Assembly: GCA_947630175.1 (NCBI GenBank)
Contig: CANRGJ010000011.1
Coordinates: forward strand, 1-64,000
Origin: an uncultured Ruminiclostridium sp.
GTDB lineage: Bacteria; Bacillota; Clostridia; Oscillospirales; Ruminococcaceae
Direction of reading: 5' to 3'
DNA length: 64,000 nucleotides
Shown here piece after piece: positions 7,107 to 18,975 of the stretch. The notes under the pieces were generated by a model that saw only the letters and a list, made by a program, of their open reading frames with translations, made no database searches and was not told the DNA's origin. A program made the position numbers and the translations under genes. Numbering within the stretch: the first letter of the stretch is position 1; every line of letters starts with the position of its first letter.

Positions 7107-10100
7107 ATGGAAACGCAAAAAAATACCCTGTATTCACCCGAATTTGAACACGACAACTGCGGTATCGGCGCAGTGGTGAACATCAAGGGCAAAAAATCCC
7201 ACAAGGCGGTGGAAAACGCCTTGACCATAGTTGAAACGCTGGAACACAGAGCAGGCAAGGACGCCGAGGGCAAAACAGGCGACGGCGTTGGAATACTGCT
7301 TCAGATCTCCCACAAATTCTTTAAGAAAGCGGCTGCGAAGATCGGCATAGAGCTTGGCGGTGAACGGGATTACGGCGTGGGAATGTTCTTCTTCCCGCAA
7401 AATGAGCTTGCCCGCAATCAGGCGAAAAAGATGTTTGAGATAATCGCCGACAAGGAAGGACTTGAAGTGCTGGGCTGGCGGCAGGTGCCTTCCGTTCCCG
7501 AGGTGTTGGGTCAGCGGGCGGTGGAATGTATGCCCTGCATTATGCAGTGCTTTATCAGGCGTCCCGCCGACGTGCGCAGGGGTCTTGACTTCGACCGCAA
7601 GCTGTATGTGGCAAGGCGCGTTTTCGAGCAGAGCAACGAGGACACCTACGTCGTTTCCCTGTCAAGCCGCACTATCGTATATAAGGGAATGTTCCTTGTG
7701 CAGGACCTGAGAAAGTTCTTCCCCGATCTTCAGGACAAGGACTATGAGACCGCTATCGCTATGGTACATTCCCGCTTCTCCACCAACACAAATCCCAGCT
7801 GGCAGAGAGCCCATCCGTACAGAATGATAGTACATAACGGCGAGATAAACACCATAAAGGGCAACGCCGACAAAATGCTCGCCCGTGAGGAAACTATGAA
7901 GTCCGAGCATTTAAAGGGCGACCTTGACAAGGTGCTTCCCGTTGTGAACACCGAGGGCAGCGACTCCGCAATGCTGGACAATACCCTTGAATTTCTGGTA
8001 ATGAGTGGCATGGAGCTTCCCCTTGCCGTTATGATAACCATACCCGAGCCATGGGACAACAACGAGACTATCAGCAAGACGAAGCGTGATTTCTACCAGT
8101 ATTACGCCACGATGATGGAGCCGTGGGACGGTCCCGCATCAATACTGTTCTGCGACGGCGACATTATGGGCGCCGTTCTGGACAGAAACGGTCTGCGCCC
8201 CTCCCGCTACTACATCACAAAGGACGGTTTTCTCATTCTCTCCTCCGAGGTGGGAGCTTTGGAGATAGACCCACAGTCCATCGTTGAAAAGGAAAGACTT
8301 CGCCCCGGCAAAATGCTCCTTGTGGACACCGTTCAAGGCAGAGTTATCGACGACAACGAGCTGAAAGAGAGCTACGCTTCAAGGCAGCCTTACGGCGAGT
8401 GGCTGGACAGCAATCTGGTGCAGCTTTCCGACCTTAAAATACCCAATATCAAGGTGGACGACCACGAGTACGCCGAGCGCAAGCGTCTGATGAAAGCCTT
8501 TGGCTATACATACGAGGACGTTATGACAAGTATCCTGCCTATGGCAAAGACAGGCTCTGAGAGCATTGCCGCTATGGGTACGGACAGTCCTCTTGCCGCC
8601 CTTTCCGACCAGCCTCAGCCGCTGTTCAACTACTTTAAACAGCTTTTCGCTCAGGTGACCAACCCGCCTATCGACGCTATAAGAGAGGAGATAGTTACCT
8701 CCACCACCGTATATATCGGCGAGGACGGGAACATTCTTGAGGAGCGCCCCGAAAACTGTCAGGTAATTAAAATCAAAAATCCTATTCTCACCAACACCGA
8801 TATGCTGAAGATCAAGAATATGCATATCCCCGGCTTTAAGGTGGCAGTCATTCCCATACTTTATTATAAAAACACTTCGCTGAAAAAGGCGCTGAACAGG
8901 CTGAACCTTGAGGCGGACAAAGCCCACAGCGAGGGGGCAAGCATACTTATCCTGTCCGACAGGGGCGTTGACGAGAACCACGTTGCTATACCCTCACTGC
9001 TTGCGGTCTCCGCTTTGCATCAGCACCTTGTTGTTACCAAAAAGAGGACTTCCCTTGCGGTAATTCTGGAAAGCGGCGAGCCGAGAGAGGTACACCACTT
9101 TGCAACGCTTTTAGGCTACGGTGCAAGCGCGGTAAACCCATACCTTGCCCAGGAGGCGATACAAAGCCTTATTTCAAGGGATCTGCTTGACAAGGACTAT
9201 TACGCCGCTGTAAACGACTACGACAGCGCCGTTCTCCACGGAATCGTCAAGATAGCGTCAAAAATGGGTATCAGCACCATACAGTCCTACCAGGGCTCGC
9301 AGATATTCGAGGCAATCGGTATCAGCAAGGAGGTTATAGATACCTACTTCACAGGCACGGTCAGCCGTGTTCAGGGCGTTACGCTGAAAGACATCGAGCG
9401 CAACGTAGACAGACTTCACACAATGGCGTTCGACCCGCTGGGGCTGGGCGTTGACGAGGCGCTGGACAGCAGGGGCAGTCACAAATTCAGGAGCTGTAAG
9501 GAGGAACACCTGTATAATCCTCAGACCATATACCTGCTCCAGCAGGCGGTGAGAACAGGGGATTATCAGCTTTACAAGCAATATTCAAAGCTGATAAACG
9601 AGGAAATGGCGCCTGTAAATCTCCGCGGGCTGATGGACTTCAATTTCCCCGAAAAGGGCATAAGCATTGACGAGGTGGAAAGCGTTGACAGCATCGTACG
9701 CCGTTTCAAGACGGGAGCGATGAGCTACGGCTCCATTTCTCAGGAGGCGCACGAGACCCTTGCGATAGCTATGAACACCCTCCACGGACGTTCCAATTCG
9801 GGGGAGGGCGGCGAAAGTCTTGACCGCCTTGAAAGCAGGGGAACAAAGGACGACCGCTGTTCCGCAATAAAGCAGGTGGCATCGGGACGTTTCGGCGTTA
9901 CCTCAAAATATCTCACCTGCGCTGAAGAGATACAGATAAAAATGGCGCAGGGAGCAAAGCCGGGCGAGGGCGGACATCTCCCCGGCAAAAAGGTCTACCC
10001 TTGGATAGCAAAGACAAGGCATTCAACTCCCGGCGTGGGACTTATCTCCCCGCCCCCTCATCACGACATTTACTCAATAGAGGACCTGGCTCAGCTTATC

Positions 10101-11651
10101 TATGATTTGAAAAACGCCAACAAAGACGCAAGGATAAGCGTTAAGCTGGTATCTGAATGCGGCGTGGGAACGGTAGCCGCAGGCGTTGCCAAAGCGGGCG
10201 CGGCGGTAATTCTCATAAGCGGCTTTGACGGCGGCACAGGCGCTGCTCCCAGAAACTCCATTTACAATGCGGGACTGCCCTGGGAGCTTGGTCTTGCGGA
10301 GGCGCACCAGACCCTTATTATGAACGGGCTGAGAAACAAGGTAGTCATTGAAACGGACGGCAAGCTGATGACAGGGCGCGACGTGCTTGTGGCGGCTATG
10401 CTTGGCGCGGAGGAATACGGCTTTGCTACCGCACCGCTGGTAACCTTGGGCTGCGTTATGATGAGAGTGTGCAATCTCGATACCTGTCCTTTCGGCGTGG
10501 CTACGCAAAATCCCGAGCTGAGAAAGCGCTTTGCGGGCAAGCCCGAATATGTCATAAACTTTATGAAATTCGTGGCGCAGGAGCTGCGCGAATATATGGC
10601 AAGGCTGGGTATCCGCACCGTTGACGAGCTGGTGGGAAGAAACGACCTGTTAAAGAGAAAAAGCGGGCTTGACAGCCACGGCTCCGAGCTTGACCTGTCA
10701 AAGATAATCAGCCCCGACGAGGAATTTACCTCCGAGGAAGTAAAATATCACGAAAAACAGCTTTTCGATTTCAACCTTGAAAACACGGTGGACGAAAAGA
10801 TACTGTTAAAAGAGTTTTCAGCTTCCCTGAAAAGCGGAAAGCCTAAGACCGTGAATATAAAGATAAAGAACACCGACCGCACGCTGGGCACTATCCTCGG
10901 CAGCGAGATAACGAGGAAATTCGGCGATTCCCTGCCTGACGATACCTTTAAAGTTATCTGTCACGGCGCAGGCGGTCAGAGCTTTGGCGCATTCATTCCA
11001 AACGGTCTGACGCTTGAGCTGGTGGGGGACAGCAACGACTATTTCGGAAAAGGTCTTTCAGGCGGAAAGCTTATCGTCTATCCTCCCGCTGAATGTACGT
11101 TTAAGGCGGAGGACAACATCATCATCGGCAACGTAGCCCTTTACGGCGCTACCAGCGGAAAGGCGTTCATCAACGGCGTTGCGGGCGAGCGCTTCTGCGT
11201 AAGGAACAGCGGCGCCGTGGCGGTAGTCGAGGGCGTTGGCGACCACGGCTGCGAGTATATGACAGGCGGACGGGTAGTCGTTCTGGGCAAGACGGGCAAA
11301 AACTTTGCCGCAGGTATGAGTGGCGGTATCGCTTACGTTCTTGACGAGGACAGAGATCTGTATATGAAGCTGAACAAGGAAATGGTAAGCAGCGGCGAGG
11401 TAAAGGAAAAGTACGACATAATCGAGCTTAAGGAGCTTATCGAACAGCACGTTGCTGCCACCAATTCCCAGAAGGGAAAAATGATACTTGACAATTTCGA
11501 GGAATATCTGCCGAAATTCAAGCGCATTATCCCTCACGACTACAAAAAGATGACCACCGCCATACTCAGCTTTGAGGAAAAGGGCATGACGGAGGAGCAG
11601 GCGCAGATAGAAGCGTTTTACAGCATAGTAAACGGAAAGGGGGCAAACTGA
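7107..11651 (+). CDS. gltB: Glutamate synthase large subunit
   Basis: 1514 aa from METQKNTLYSPEFEHDNCGIGAVV; class II GATase N-terminus, FMN/Fe-S region 'GCVMMRVCNLDTCPFGVATQNPELR', C-terminal GXGXG domain; RBS aaggaaagggg. Confidence 0.97.
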   Translation: METQKNTLYSPEFEHDNCGIGAVVNIKGKKSHKAVENALTIVETLEHRAGKDAEGKTGDGVGILLQISHKFFKKAAAKIGIELGGERDYGVGMFFFPQNELARNQAKKMFEIIADKEGLEVLGWRQVPSVPEVLGQRAVECMPCIMQCFIRRPADVRRGLDFDRKLYVARRVFEQSNEDTYVVSLSSRTIVYKGMFLVQDLRKFFPDLQDKDYETAIAMVHSRFSTNTNPSWQRAHPYRMIVHNGEINTIKGNADKMLAREETMKSEHLKGDLDKVLPVVNTEGSDSAMLDNTLEFLVMSGMELPLAVMITIPEPWDNNETISKTKRDFYQYYATMMEPWDGPASILFCDGDIMGAVLDRNGLRPSRYYITKDGFLILSSEVGALEIDPQSIVEKERLRPGKMLLVDTVQGRVIDDNELKESYASRQPYGEWLDSNLVQLSDLKIPNIKVDDHEYAERKRLMKAFGYTYEDVMTSILPMAKTGSESIAAMGTDSPLAALSDQPQPLFNYFKQLFAQVTNPPIDAIREEIVTSTTVYIGEDGNILEERPENCQVIKIKNPILTNTDMLKIKNMHIPGFKVAVIPILYYKNTSLKKALNRLNLEADKAHSEGASILILSDRGVDENHVAIPSLLAVSALHQHLVVTKKRTSLAVILESGEPREVHHFATLLGYGASAVNPYLAQEAIQSLISRDLLDKDYYAAVNDYDSAVLHGIVKIASKMGISTIQSYQGSQIFEAIGISKEVIDTYFTGTVSRVQGVTLKDIERNVDRLHTMAFDPLGLGVDEALDSRGSHKFRSCKEEHLYNPQTIYLLQQAVRTGDYQLYKQYSKLINEEMAPVNLRGLMDFNFPEKGISIDEVESVDSIVRRFKTGAMSYGSISQEAHETLAIAMNTLHGRSNSGEGGESLDRLESRGTKDDRCSAIKQVASGRFGVTSKYLTCAEEIQIKMAQGAKPGEGGHLPGKKVYPWIAKTRHSTPGVGLISPPPHHDIYSIEDLAQLIYDLKNANKDARISVKLVSECGVGTVAAGVAKAGAAVILISGFDGGTGAAPRNSIYNAGLPWELGLAEAHQTLIMNGLRNKVVIETDGKLMTGRDVLVAAMLGAEEYGFATAPLVTLGCVMMRVCNLDTCPFGVATQNPELRKRFAGKPEYVINFMKFVAQELREYMARLGIRTVDELVGRNDLLKRKSGLDSHGSELDLSKIISPDEEFTSEEVKYHEKQLFDFNLENTVDEKILLKEFSASLKSGKPKTVNIKIKNTDRTLGTILGSEITRKFGDSLPDDTFKVICHGAGGQSFGAFIPNGLTLELVGDSNDYFGKGLSGGKLIVYPPAECTFKAEDNIIIGNVALYGATSGKAFINGVAGERFCVRNSGAVAVVEGVGDHGCEYMTGGRVVVLGKTGKNFAAGMSGGIAYVLDEDRDLYMKLNKEMVSSGEVKEKYDIIELKELIEQHVAATNSQKGKMILDNFEEYLPKFKRIIPHDYKKMTTAILSFEEKGMTEEQAQIEAFYSIVNGKGAN

Positions 11652-11652
11652 T

Positions 11653-13137
11653 ATGGGAAAGCCTACGGGATTTCTTGAATTTCAGCGTGAGAACGCGGAG
11701 GCTGTCGCTCCAAAGGAGCGCATAGAAAATTTTGACGAGTTCCATATCCCCCTGTCCCGTGAAAAACAGCAGGAGCAGGGCGCAAGATGTATGGCGTGCG
11801 GCGTTCCTTTCTGCCAGTCGGGAATGGTGATAGGCGGAATGGTAAGCGGCTGTCCGCTGAACAACCTTATCCCCGAATGGAACGACCTTATTTACACGGG
11901 AAACTGGGAGCAGGCGTACAACCGCCTGAGAAAGACCAACAATTTCCCCGAATTTACAGGGAGAGTATGCCCTGCGCTTTGCGAGGCCGCCTGCACCTGC
12001 GGCGTTCACGGCGACCCCGTAACGGTAAAGCAGAATGAATACGGCATTGTGGAATACGCCTACGAGCAGGGGATAGCAAAGGCTCATATCCCCGCTGTCA
12101 GAACGGGCAAGAAGATAGCCGTCGTCGGCTCGGGCCCGTCGGGACTTGCGGCGGCGGATCAGCTCAATCAGAGGGGACATTCCGTCACCGTCTTTGAGAG
12201 AAGCGACAGAGTCGGCGGTCTGCTGATGTACGGTATACCCAATATGAAGCTGGAAAAGCACATCATAGAACGGCGCATAGAAATAATGAAAGAGGAGGGC
12301 GTCCTCTTTGAAACAGGGAAAAACGTGGGTGAAAACGTTGAGGCGGAAAAACTGCTTAAAGATTTCGACATAGTTATCCTCGCCTGCGGAGCGTCACAGC
12401 CCCGCGATATTTCAGCGGAAGGGCGCGACGCAAAGGGAATTTACTTTGCGGTGGATTTCCTCACCTCCACCACAAAGAGCCTGTTGGACAAAGACCTTGC
12501 GGAGGGAACATTCATCAGCGCAAAAAACAAGCACGTGGTTATAATCGGCGGCGGCGACACGGGCAACGACTGCGTGGGAACTGCCGTGCGCCACGGCGCA
12601 AAAAGCGTTTTGCAGCTTGAGATGATGCCGAAGCTCCCCGATGAAAGAGCCGAAAATAACCCTTGGCCCCAGTGGGCGAGGGTGTGCAAGACCGACTACG
12701 GTCAGGAAGAGGCGGCGGCCGTTTTTGGCGCTGACCCGAGAGTTTATCAGACCACGGTGAAGGAATTTGTGAAAGACAAGCGTGGCAATCTCAAACAGCT
12801 TGTGCTTGTGAAGCTGGAGCCGACTGTTGACAAAAAGACGGGCAGAACGGTGATGAAAGAAATAAAGGACAGCGAGTACACCGTTCCCGCAAATCTTGCG
12901 CTTATAGCGGCGGGATTTCTGGGCAGCGAGAGCTATGTCACAAAGGCTTTCGGCGTTGAAACTGACGGCAGGAGCAACGTCAAGACCGAGGCGGGAAAAT
13001 ATTCCACAAACATTCCCAAGGTCTTTACCTGCGGCGATATGCACAGGGGACAGTCGCTGGTGGTATGGGCGATAAAAGAGGGGCGCGAGTGCGCAAAGGA
13101 AGTTGATAAGGCGCTGTTGGGATATACTAATCTGTAA
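11653..13137 (+). CDS. gltD: Glutamate synthase small subunit (NADPH)
   Basis: 'GKPTGFLEFQRE', Cys clusters, two dinucleotide folds (GSGPSGLAAADQL, IIGGGDTGNDCVGTA). Confidence 0.97.
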   Translation: MGKPTGFLEFQRENAEAVAPKERIENFDEFHIPLSREKQQEQGARCMACGVPFCQSGMVIGGMVSGCPLNNLIPEWNDLIYTGNWEQAYNRLRKTNNFPEFTGRVCPALCEAACTCGVHGDPVTVKQNEYGIVEYAYEQGIAKAHIPAVRTGKKIAVVGSGPSGLAAADQLNQRGHSVTVFERSDRVGGLLMYGIPNMKLEKHIIERRIEIMKEEGVLFETGKNVGENVEAEKLLKDFDIVILACGASQPRDISAEGRDAKGIYFAVDFLTSTTKSLLDKDLAEGTFISAKNKHVVIIGGGDTGNDCVGTAVRHGAKSVLQLEMMPKLPDERAENNPWPQWARVCKTDYGQEEAAAVFGADPRVYQTTVKEFVKDKRGNLKQLVLVKLEPTVDKKTGRTVMKEIKDSEYTVPANLALIAAGFLGSESYVTKAFGVETDGRSNVKTEAGKYSTNIPKVFTCGDMHRGQSLVVWAIKEGRECAKEVDKALLGYTNL

Positions 13138-13157
13138 TATTTTGTAAAATTTTGAAG

Positions 13158-13190
13158 AAAAAGGCTTGAATTAAGTTCAAGCCTTTTTTG
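13158..13190. terminator. Terminator after gltD
   Basis: aaaaaggcttgaattaagttcaagccttttttg. Confidence 0.85.
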
Positions 13191-13256
13191 TTTTTTCGGC
13201 GGTTTAAAGGTATGTGTGGAATTTACACATTTTTTCACTTTTGGTAATTATTTTTG

Positions 13257-13285
13257 TTGACAAAATACAAAATCCAATGTATAAT
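13257..13285 (+). promoter_or_regulatory. Sigma-70-type promoter for the CAP-domain gene
   Basis: TTGACA (13257-13262), 17 bp, TATAAT (13280-13285). Confidence 0.8.
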
Positions 13286-13396
13286 AAATATGAATGAAAA
13301 TCTGTCGGCTTTTGTGAAAAGTCATAATTTTTATGTAAATTTTAAATCATATTACGATATTACATAATACCGTAACCGTTTTTTCAGGGAGAGAGT

Positions 13397-14485
13397 ATGT
13401 TCCGTGAATATGCAGCCGCTGCCGTATGCTTTGTCACTGCGGCGGCACTTGTGCTCACATCGTTCTGTACGTCGGGTATTCTGGAAAAAATACCCGCTGT
13501 TATAGCCGCTGACGAGGAAACCGAAAGCGGCGCTTCAGACAGTTCGTCAAACAAATTTCCGTCCGCCGATACGAGCGCTTCAGGCCTGACGGAAGGCAAT
13601 ATCAACAATAACACCGACGGCAATACAAGCGGTATCATCGGCGGGGATACCGATATTGATACGGGAGAATACAGCGGCTCGCTGACTTTGTCCGATATTT
13701 TCAGCGGAACGGGCGAAAGCGGCGTTACATATGACAGCATAAACACGCTTGACGGCTCAGGCTATGCCGCTTCAAACACGCCGGGAAATATTATGTACGA
13801 TTCGAGGACCCTGCCGCCCGACGAAACTGCGCATAACGGAGGAAGTCAGGCGTCATCGGTCACAACGCCGCACTTCACGTTTACGACCTCAAATACGACC
13901 ACGACGACCCGCGCGCCTGTGGTGACAACAACCTCAAAGCCGCCTGTCACCACGAAGCCCGCTGTTACCACTACAACAACAAAAGATCCGCCTGTGACAA
14001 CCACGACCACCACGACGACCACCACTACTCCTCCGGTTACCACCACGACGACACCTACTGTGACTACTTCTCCCGAAGCTGCAACCTTGTACGATCAGGT
14101 GTTTGATCTGGTAAATCAGATAAGAGCAGAACATGGGCTTCCTCCGTTCAAGCAGCTGAAGGCGGTGGACGACGCCGCCTACACAAGAGCGACGGAAATA
14201 TCCTCGTATTACAGCCACACCCGTCCTGACGGAAGAAAATCTTCCTCCGTGCTGGGGGACTACGGACTGTTTTTCCACTATGCGGGAGAAAATATAGCCG
14301 CAGGGACCTCCTACGGAGATCCTCAGAAGGTAGTGGACGCATGGATGAACAGTACCGCAGGTCACCGTGAAAATATCCTCAGCACCAAATATGAATATAT
14401 GGGAGTGAGATATTACTATAAAATCGACGACCCGCAGGGTTATAACTTCTACTGGGCGCAGGAGTTCTACACGCCGTTCCACTGA
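13397..14485 (+). CDS. Secreted CAP/SCP-like (YkwD-type) protein with Thr-rich linker
   Basis: N-terminal hydrophobic segment; TTTTT/PPVTTT linker; C-terminal 'VFDLVNQIRAEHGLPPFKQLKAVDDAAYTRATEIS..YSHTRPDG...GENIAAG...VVDAWMNSTAGHRENIL' CAP domain. Confidence 0.9.
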   Translation: MFREYAAAAVCFVTAAALVLTSFCTSGILEKIPAVIAADEETESGASDSSSNKFPSADTSASGLTEGNINNNTDGNTSGIIGGDTDIDTGEYSGSLTLSDIFSGTGESGVTYDSINTLDGSGYAASNTPGNIMYDSRTLPPDETAHNGGSQASSVTTPHFTFTTSNTTTTTRAPVVTTTSKPPVTTKPAVTTTTTKDPPVTTTTTTTTTTTPPVTTTTTPTVTTSPEAATLYDQVFDLVNQIRAEHGLPPFKQLKAVDDAAYTRATEISSYYSHTRPDGRKSSSVLGDYGLFFHYAGENIAAGTSYGDPQKVVDAWMNSTAGHRENILSTKYEYMGVRYYYKIDDPQGYNFYWAQEFYTPFH

Positions 14486-14504
14486 TACTTTTTACTTTCA
14501 ACAT

Positions 14505-14537
14505 AAAAAGTCACCTTTGTATGAAGGTGACTTTTTT
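14505..14537 (+). terminator. Rho-independent terminator
   Basis: aaaaagtcacctttgtatgaaggtgactttttt. Confidence 0.85.
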
Positions 14538-14590
14538 GCGGCCGGCAGTATCGTGAATAAAAATTTCATTTTCCAACCGTCTATTACCAT

Positions 14591-14619
14591 TTGATTTTTC
14601 TGAAGAAATGGTGTATAAT
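14591..14619 (+). promoter_or_regulatory. Promoter for the acyl-CoA dehydratase activase gene
   Basis: TTGATT, 17 bp, TATAAT. Confidence 0.65.
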
Positions 14620-14670
14620 AAATACGTATGCAAAAAATACAGTAAAATTTCAGGTGAAAGGACTTTGTCT

Positions 14671-17600
14671 ATGTTCCATATCGGACTTGACGTAGGCTCT
14701 ACCACCGTCAAGATAGTTATTCTTGACGAAGAGGGCAGAACGGTACATAAAAAATATCAGCGGCACTATTCCGACATCAAGAAAACTCTGGCGGAGGTAC
14801 TGCTGGAGGGCATAGAAAAAATAAAGGGCGAAAACGCTACCGCCGCAGTTACGGGAAGCGGCGGCATAAACGCCGCAAAATGGCTGGATATTCCATTCGT
14901 TCAGGAGGTAACTGCGGGAACGGCGGCTATTGAAAAGCTGATACCCGAAACTGACGTTGCTATCGAGCTTGGCGGCGAGGACGCAAAGATAACCTATTTA
15001 AAGGGCGGCATAGAACAGCGTATGAACGGCACCTGCGCAGGCGGCACAGGGGCGTTCATCGACCAGATGGCGGCGCTGCTTAACACGGATATAACAGGGC
15101 TGAACGAGCTTGCCAAGGACGCAGAAACTATCTATCCCATAGCGTCACGCTGCGGCGTTTTTGCAAAATCCGACATACAGCCGCTGCTGAACGACGGCGC
15201 AAAGCGCAGCGACGTTGCCGCTTCGGTCTTTCAGTCGGTAGTCAATCAGACTATCAGCGGGCTTGCCTGCGGAAAGCCTATAAGGGGCAAGGTGGCGTTC
15301 TTAGGCGGACCTCTCCACTACCTTTCCGAGCTGAGAAAAAGATTTATCGTCACCTTGAATTTACAGCCTGAGGACATTATTTTCCCTGAGGACGCAAATC
15401 TGTTCGTGGCTATGGGCGCGGCGCTGTCCGACAGCAGAGGGGAAATATCCCTTGAGGAGCTGAAAGGCAGGATCGATAACCTTTCCAGCGTTGAAACTCA
15501 CGAGGTGGAAAGACTTGCTCCCCTGTTCAAGGACGAGGCGGATAAGGCGGCGTTTATGGAAAGACACGCAAAAGCCGTTATCCCCACCGCCGACCTTTCT
15601 TCCCACAAGGGAAAATGCTATCTCGGCATAGACGCAGGCTCCACCACCACAAAGGCGGCGCTGATAAACGAAAAGGGAGAGATACTTTACTCCCACTACA
15701 ACAACAATATGGGCGACCCGCTGAAATCCGTAATTGGGATATTGCAGGAAATTTACAGCCTTATGCCTGAGGGCGCTTACATAGCAAAAGCCACCGCCAC
15801 AGGCTACGGCGAGCATCTGATAAAGGCGGCGCTGAAAACCGACTTCGGCGAAATTGAGACTATGGCGCACTACAAGGCGGCGGAAAGAATGTTACCGGGC
15901 GTCGAGTTTATCCTTGACATCGGCGGGCAGGATATGAAGTGTATACGCGTCAAGAACGGGGAAATTCAGAGTATTTTGCTGAACGAGGCTTGCTCCAGCG
16001 GCTGCGGCAGCTTTATTGAGAATTTCGCCTCCGCTTTGGGAATGACCAGCGCTGAATTTGCACAGCTTGGACTTACCGCTGAGCACCCTGTTGATCTGGG
16101 CTCCCGCTGCACGGTATTTATGAACAGCCGTGTAAAGCAGGCGCAGAAAGAGGGCGCAAGCGTTGCGGACATTTCGGCAGGGTTAAGCTATTCCGTTGTT
16201 AAAAATGCGCTGTTCAAGGTAATCAAAATTCGTGACCCCAGGGATATGGGGGAGAAGATAATCGTTCAGGGCGGAACGTTTATGAACAACTCCGTTCTGA
16301 GAGCGTTCGAGCTTACCTGCGGAAGTGAGGCGGTGCGCCCCGACAAGGCGGGACTTATGGGAGCCTACGGCAGCGCTCTTATCGCTATGAACAGGGACGA
16401 CGGCGAGGGCTCGACGATAGCTACCGCCGACAAGCTGGAGAATTTCTCAATCACAAAATCCACCGCAAGGTGCGGGCGGTGCAGTAACAACTGTCTGCTC
16501 ACCATCAGCAAATTCGGGGACGGCACAAGATTCATCACCAACAACCGCTGTGAGCGAGGCGCAGGGCTTGGCACGAAGAAATCCGACCTGCCCAACCTGT
16601 TTGATTATAAGTACAAGAGATTGTTTGAATATACCCCCACTCCAAAAGAGGAGGCAAAGCGGGGCGTTGTGGGACTGCCGAGAGTTCTGGGTATGTATGA
16701 GAATTACCCGTTCTGGTTCACGCTGTTCACAAAGTTAGGTTACAGCGTTCTGCTGTCCCCCGATTCCTCCCGTGAAATTTACGAGCTGGGAATTGAAACT
16801 ATGCCCAGCGAATCGGTGTGCTATCCCGCAAAGCTGTCCCACGGCCATGTGGTATGGCTCATCGAAAACGGAGCAGATATGATATTCTTCCCCGCCCTGC
16901 CGTATGAAATGGACTGCGGCGGCAAGGGGGACAATCACTACAACTGCCCTGTCGTGGCGACTTACAGCGAGGTCATCAAAAACTCTATCCCTCAGCTGAG
17001 AGATAAAGAGATCAGCTTTATGAACCCGTTCCTCCCCATTTACGACAAGGAGAGAATGGCGGAAAGGCTGACGGAGGAATTTCTGCCCCTGGGCATACAC
17101 GGCGAGGAGATAGGACTTGCCCTTGCCGCCGCCTATGAGGAGGACGCAAGGTTCAAGGCGGACATTCGCGCAAAGGGCGAGGAAGTTCTGAAAATGCTGG
17201 AGGAAACGGGACAAAGAGGTATCGTTCTGGCAGGCAGACCCTATCACCTTGACCCTGAGATAAATCACGGAATACCCGAAATGATAAACGGCTACGGTTT
17301 TGCGGTGCTGACTGAGGACAGCGTGGCGCACCTTGGCGTAGACAAGCTGGCAAGACCTATCCGTGTGGTCGACCAGTGGATGTATCACAACAGGCTGTAC
17401 AACTCCGCCGCCGTTGTGGGCGAGCGTGAATATCTTGAGCTTGTGCAGCTGAACAGCTTCGGCTGCGGTCTTGACGCCATCACCACCGATCAGGTGCAGG
17501 AGATAATGCAGGGCTACGGGCGGCTTTACACCGTGCTGAAGATAGACGAGGTGAACAATCTGGGGGCGGCGAGAATACGCCTGCGTTCCCTTATCTCGGT

Positions 17601-18948
17601 TTCCGAGGAGCGCCGCCGCGACGGCTATCACAGCGAGGAAAAATACGACGGCTATCACCGTCAGCCTTATTTCACAAAGGAGAGCAAAAAGACTCACACT
17701 ATACTTGCTCCCCAGATGTCGCCAATACATTTTGAGCTTTTGGAGCAGGCGTTCAGATATTCTGGATATAACGTCGTTATTCTGAAAGACTATACTAAGG
17801 AGATAGTGGACGAGGGACTGAAATACGTCAACAACGACGCCTGCTATCCCACTATACTCACAGTCGGCTCCCTTATGGCGGCGCTGAACAGCGGAAAATA
17901 CGACGTGAACAACACTTCCGTTATGATAACCCAGACAGGCGGCGCCTGCCGTGCTACGAACTACGTGGGAATGATAAAGAAAGCGCTTAAAGAGGGCGGA
18001 TATCCCCAGGTCCCAATTATTTCAATAAATCTGGTGGGAATGGAGAAAAACCCCGGCTTTAAGTACACCCCTGCTCTGGTAGTGAGAGCGCTTATGGCGG
18101 TGGTTTACGGCGACGTACTCAGCCGCTGTCTGTACAGGGTAAGACCGTACGAGGTGGAAAAGGGCAGCGCCGACAGACTGTATAAAGAATGGAACGAAAA
18201 GCTGAAAGCGTCCCTCAAAAAGCTGAGCTTCAAGGAATACGGCAGGAACATCGCCGCTATCGTAAAGGATTTTGACGCTCTGCCCGTTCTGGACGTACAA
18301 AAACCCAGAGTCGGTATCGTAGGGGAAATCCTGGTAAAATACCACCCTGTTGCAAACAACTTTGTCGTTGACCTTGTGGAATCCGAAGGTGCGGAAGCGG
18401 TAGTTCCCGACCTTATGGGATTTATTTACTTCATTCTTGACCACGCCAACACAAGGCGCGAGCTGCTCACCGTTTCGGGAACGAGATATTTCCTGCAAAA
18501 CAAGCTGATATCAATGCTTGAATGGCTTGAAAAGCCGTATCTTGAGGCGGTAAAGGGAACGAAATTCGGCAGCTTTATGAAGGTGTCCGAAATGCGGAAG
18601 CTGGTGGACGGCATTGTTTCCACAGGCAATATTGCGGGAGAGGGCTGGTTCCTCACCGCTGAAATGGTGGAGCTTATGCACAGCGGAGTAAACAACATTA
18701 TTTGTATGCAGCCTTTCGCCTGCCTGCCAAATCACGTTACAGGCAAGGGCGTTATAGGCGAGCTTCGTCGCAGAAATCCGCTGTCTAATATAATCGCAGT
18801 GGACTACGACCCCGGCGCGTCGGAGGTAAATCAGATAAACCGTATCAAGCTTATGCTGTCCCACGCTGTGAGAAACGCAGAAAACGAACTGCAAAGCGTT
18901 TCAGTTGAGGTAAAGGACGAGTATTCGGAGCTTTTGAACGTAAAATAA
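14671..18948 (+). CDS. 2-hydroxyacyl-CoA dehydratase activase family protein (BadF/BcrA ATPase domains + DUF2229-type dehydratase-like region)
   Basis: Two ASKHA ATPase segments ([35 protein letters not shown]), 'GGQDMKCI', '[16 protein letters not shown]', C-terminal dehydratase-subunit-like region. Confidence 0.93.
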   Translation: MFHIGLDVGSTTVKIVILDEEGRTVHKKYQRHYSDIKKTLAEVLLEGIEKIKGENATAAVTGSGGINAAKWLDIPFVQEVTAGTAAIEKLIPETDVAIELGGEDAKITYLKGGIEQRMNGTCAGGTGAFIDQMAALLNTDITGLNELAKDAETIYPIASRCGVFAKSDIQPLLNDGAKRSDVAASVFQSVVNQTISGLACGKPIRGKVAFLGGPLHYLSELRKRFIVTLNLQPEDIIFPEDANLFVAMGAALSDSRGEISLEELKGRIDNLSSVETHEVERLAPLFKDEADKAAFMERHAKAVIPTADLSSHKGKCYLGIDAGSTTTKAALINEKGEILYSHYNNNMGDPLKSVIGILQEIYSLMPEGAYIAKATATGYGEHLIKAALKTDFGEIETMAHYKAAERMLPGVEFILDIGGQDMKCIRVKNGEIQSILLNEACSSGCGSFIENFASALGMTSAEFAQLGLTAEHPVDLGSRCTVFMNSRVKQAQKEGASVADISAGLSYSVVKNALFKVIKIRDPRDMGEKIIVQGGTFMNNSVLRAFELTCGSEAVRPDKAGLMGAYGSALIAMNRDDGEGSTIATADKLENFSITKSTARCGRCSNNCLLTISKFGDGTRFITNNRCERGAGLGTKKSDLPNLFDYKYKRLFEYTPTPKEEAKRGVVGLPRVLGMYENYPFWFTLFTKLGYSVLLSPDSSREIYELGIETMPSESVCYPAKLSHGHVVWLIENGADMIFFPALPYEMDCGGKGDNHYNCPVVATYSEVIKNSIPQLRDKEISFMNPFLPIYDKERMAERLTEEFLPLGIHGEEIGLALAAAYEEDARFKADIRAKGEEVLKMLEETGQRGIVLAGRPYHLDPEINHGIPEMINGYGFAVLTEDSVAHLGVDKLARPIRVVDQWMYHNRLYNSAAVVGEREYLELVQLNSFGCGLDAITTDQVQEIMQGYGRLYTVLKIDEVNNLGAARIRLRSLISVSEERRRDGYHSEEKYDGYHRQPYFTKESKKTHTILAPQMSPIHFELLEQAFRYSGYNVVILKDYTKEIVDEGLKYVNNDACYPTILTVGSLMAALNSGKYDVNNTSVMITQTGGACRATNYVGMIKKALKEGGYPQVPIISINLVGMEKNPGFKYTPALVVRALMAVVYGDVLSRCLYRVRPYEVEKGSADRLYKEWNEKLKASLKKLSFKEYGRNIAAIVKDFDALPVLDVQKPRVGIVGEILVKYHPVANNFVVDLVESEGAEAVVPDLMGFIYFILDHANTRRELLTVSGTRYFLQNKLISMLEWLEKPYLEAVKGTKFGSFMKVSEMRKLVDGIVSTGNIAGEGWFLTAEMVELMHSGVNNIICMQPFACLPNHVTGKGVIGELRRRNPLSNIIAVDYDPGASEVNQINRIKLMLSHAVRNAENELQSVSVEVKDEYSELLNVK

Positions 18949-18975
18949 CGCTGTAAAACGAAAGGAGAAAACAAA

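Noticed and set aside
7070-13044. Many antisense ORFs opposite gltB/gltD
   Set aside because: Shadow ORFs of high-coding-density genes; the plus-strand proteins match strong families.
13846-14046. Antisense Val/Gly-rich ORF (MVVTGGVVVVVVV...)
   Set aside because: Complement of the Thr-rich linker.
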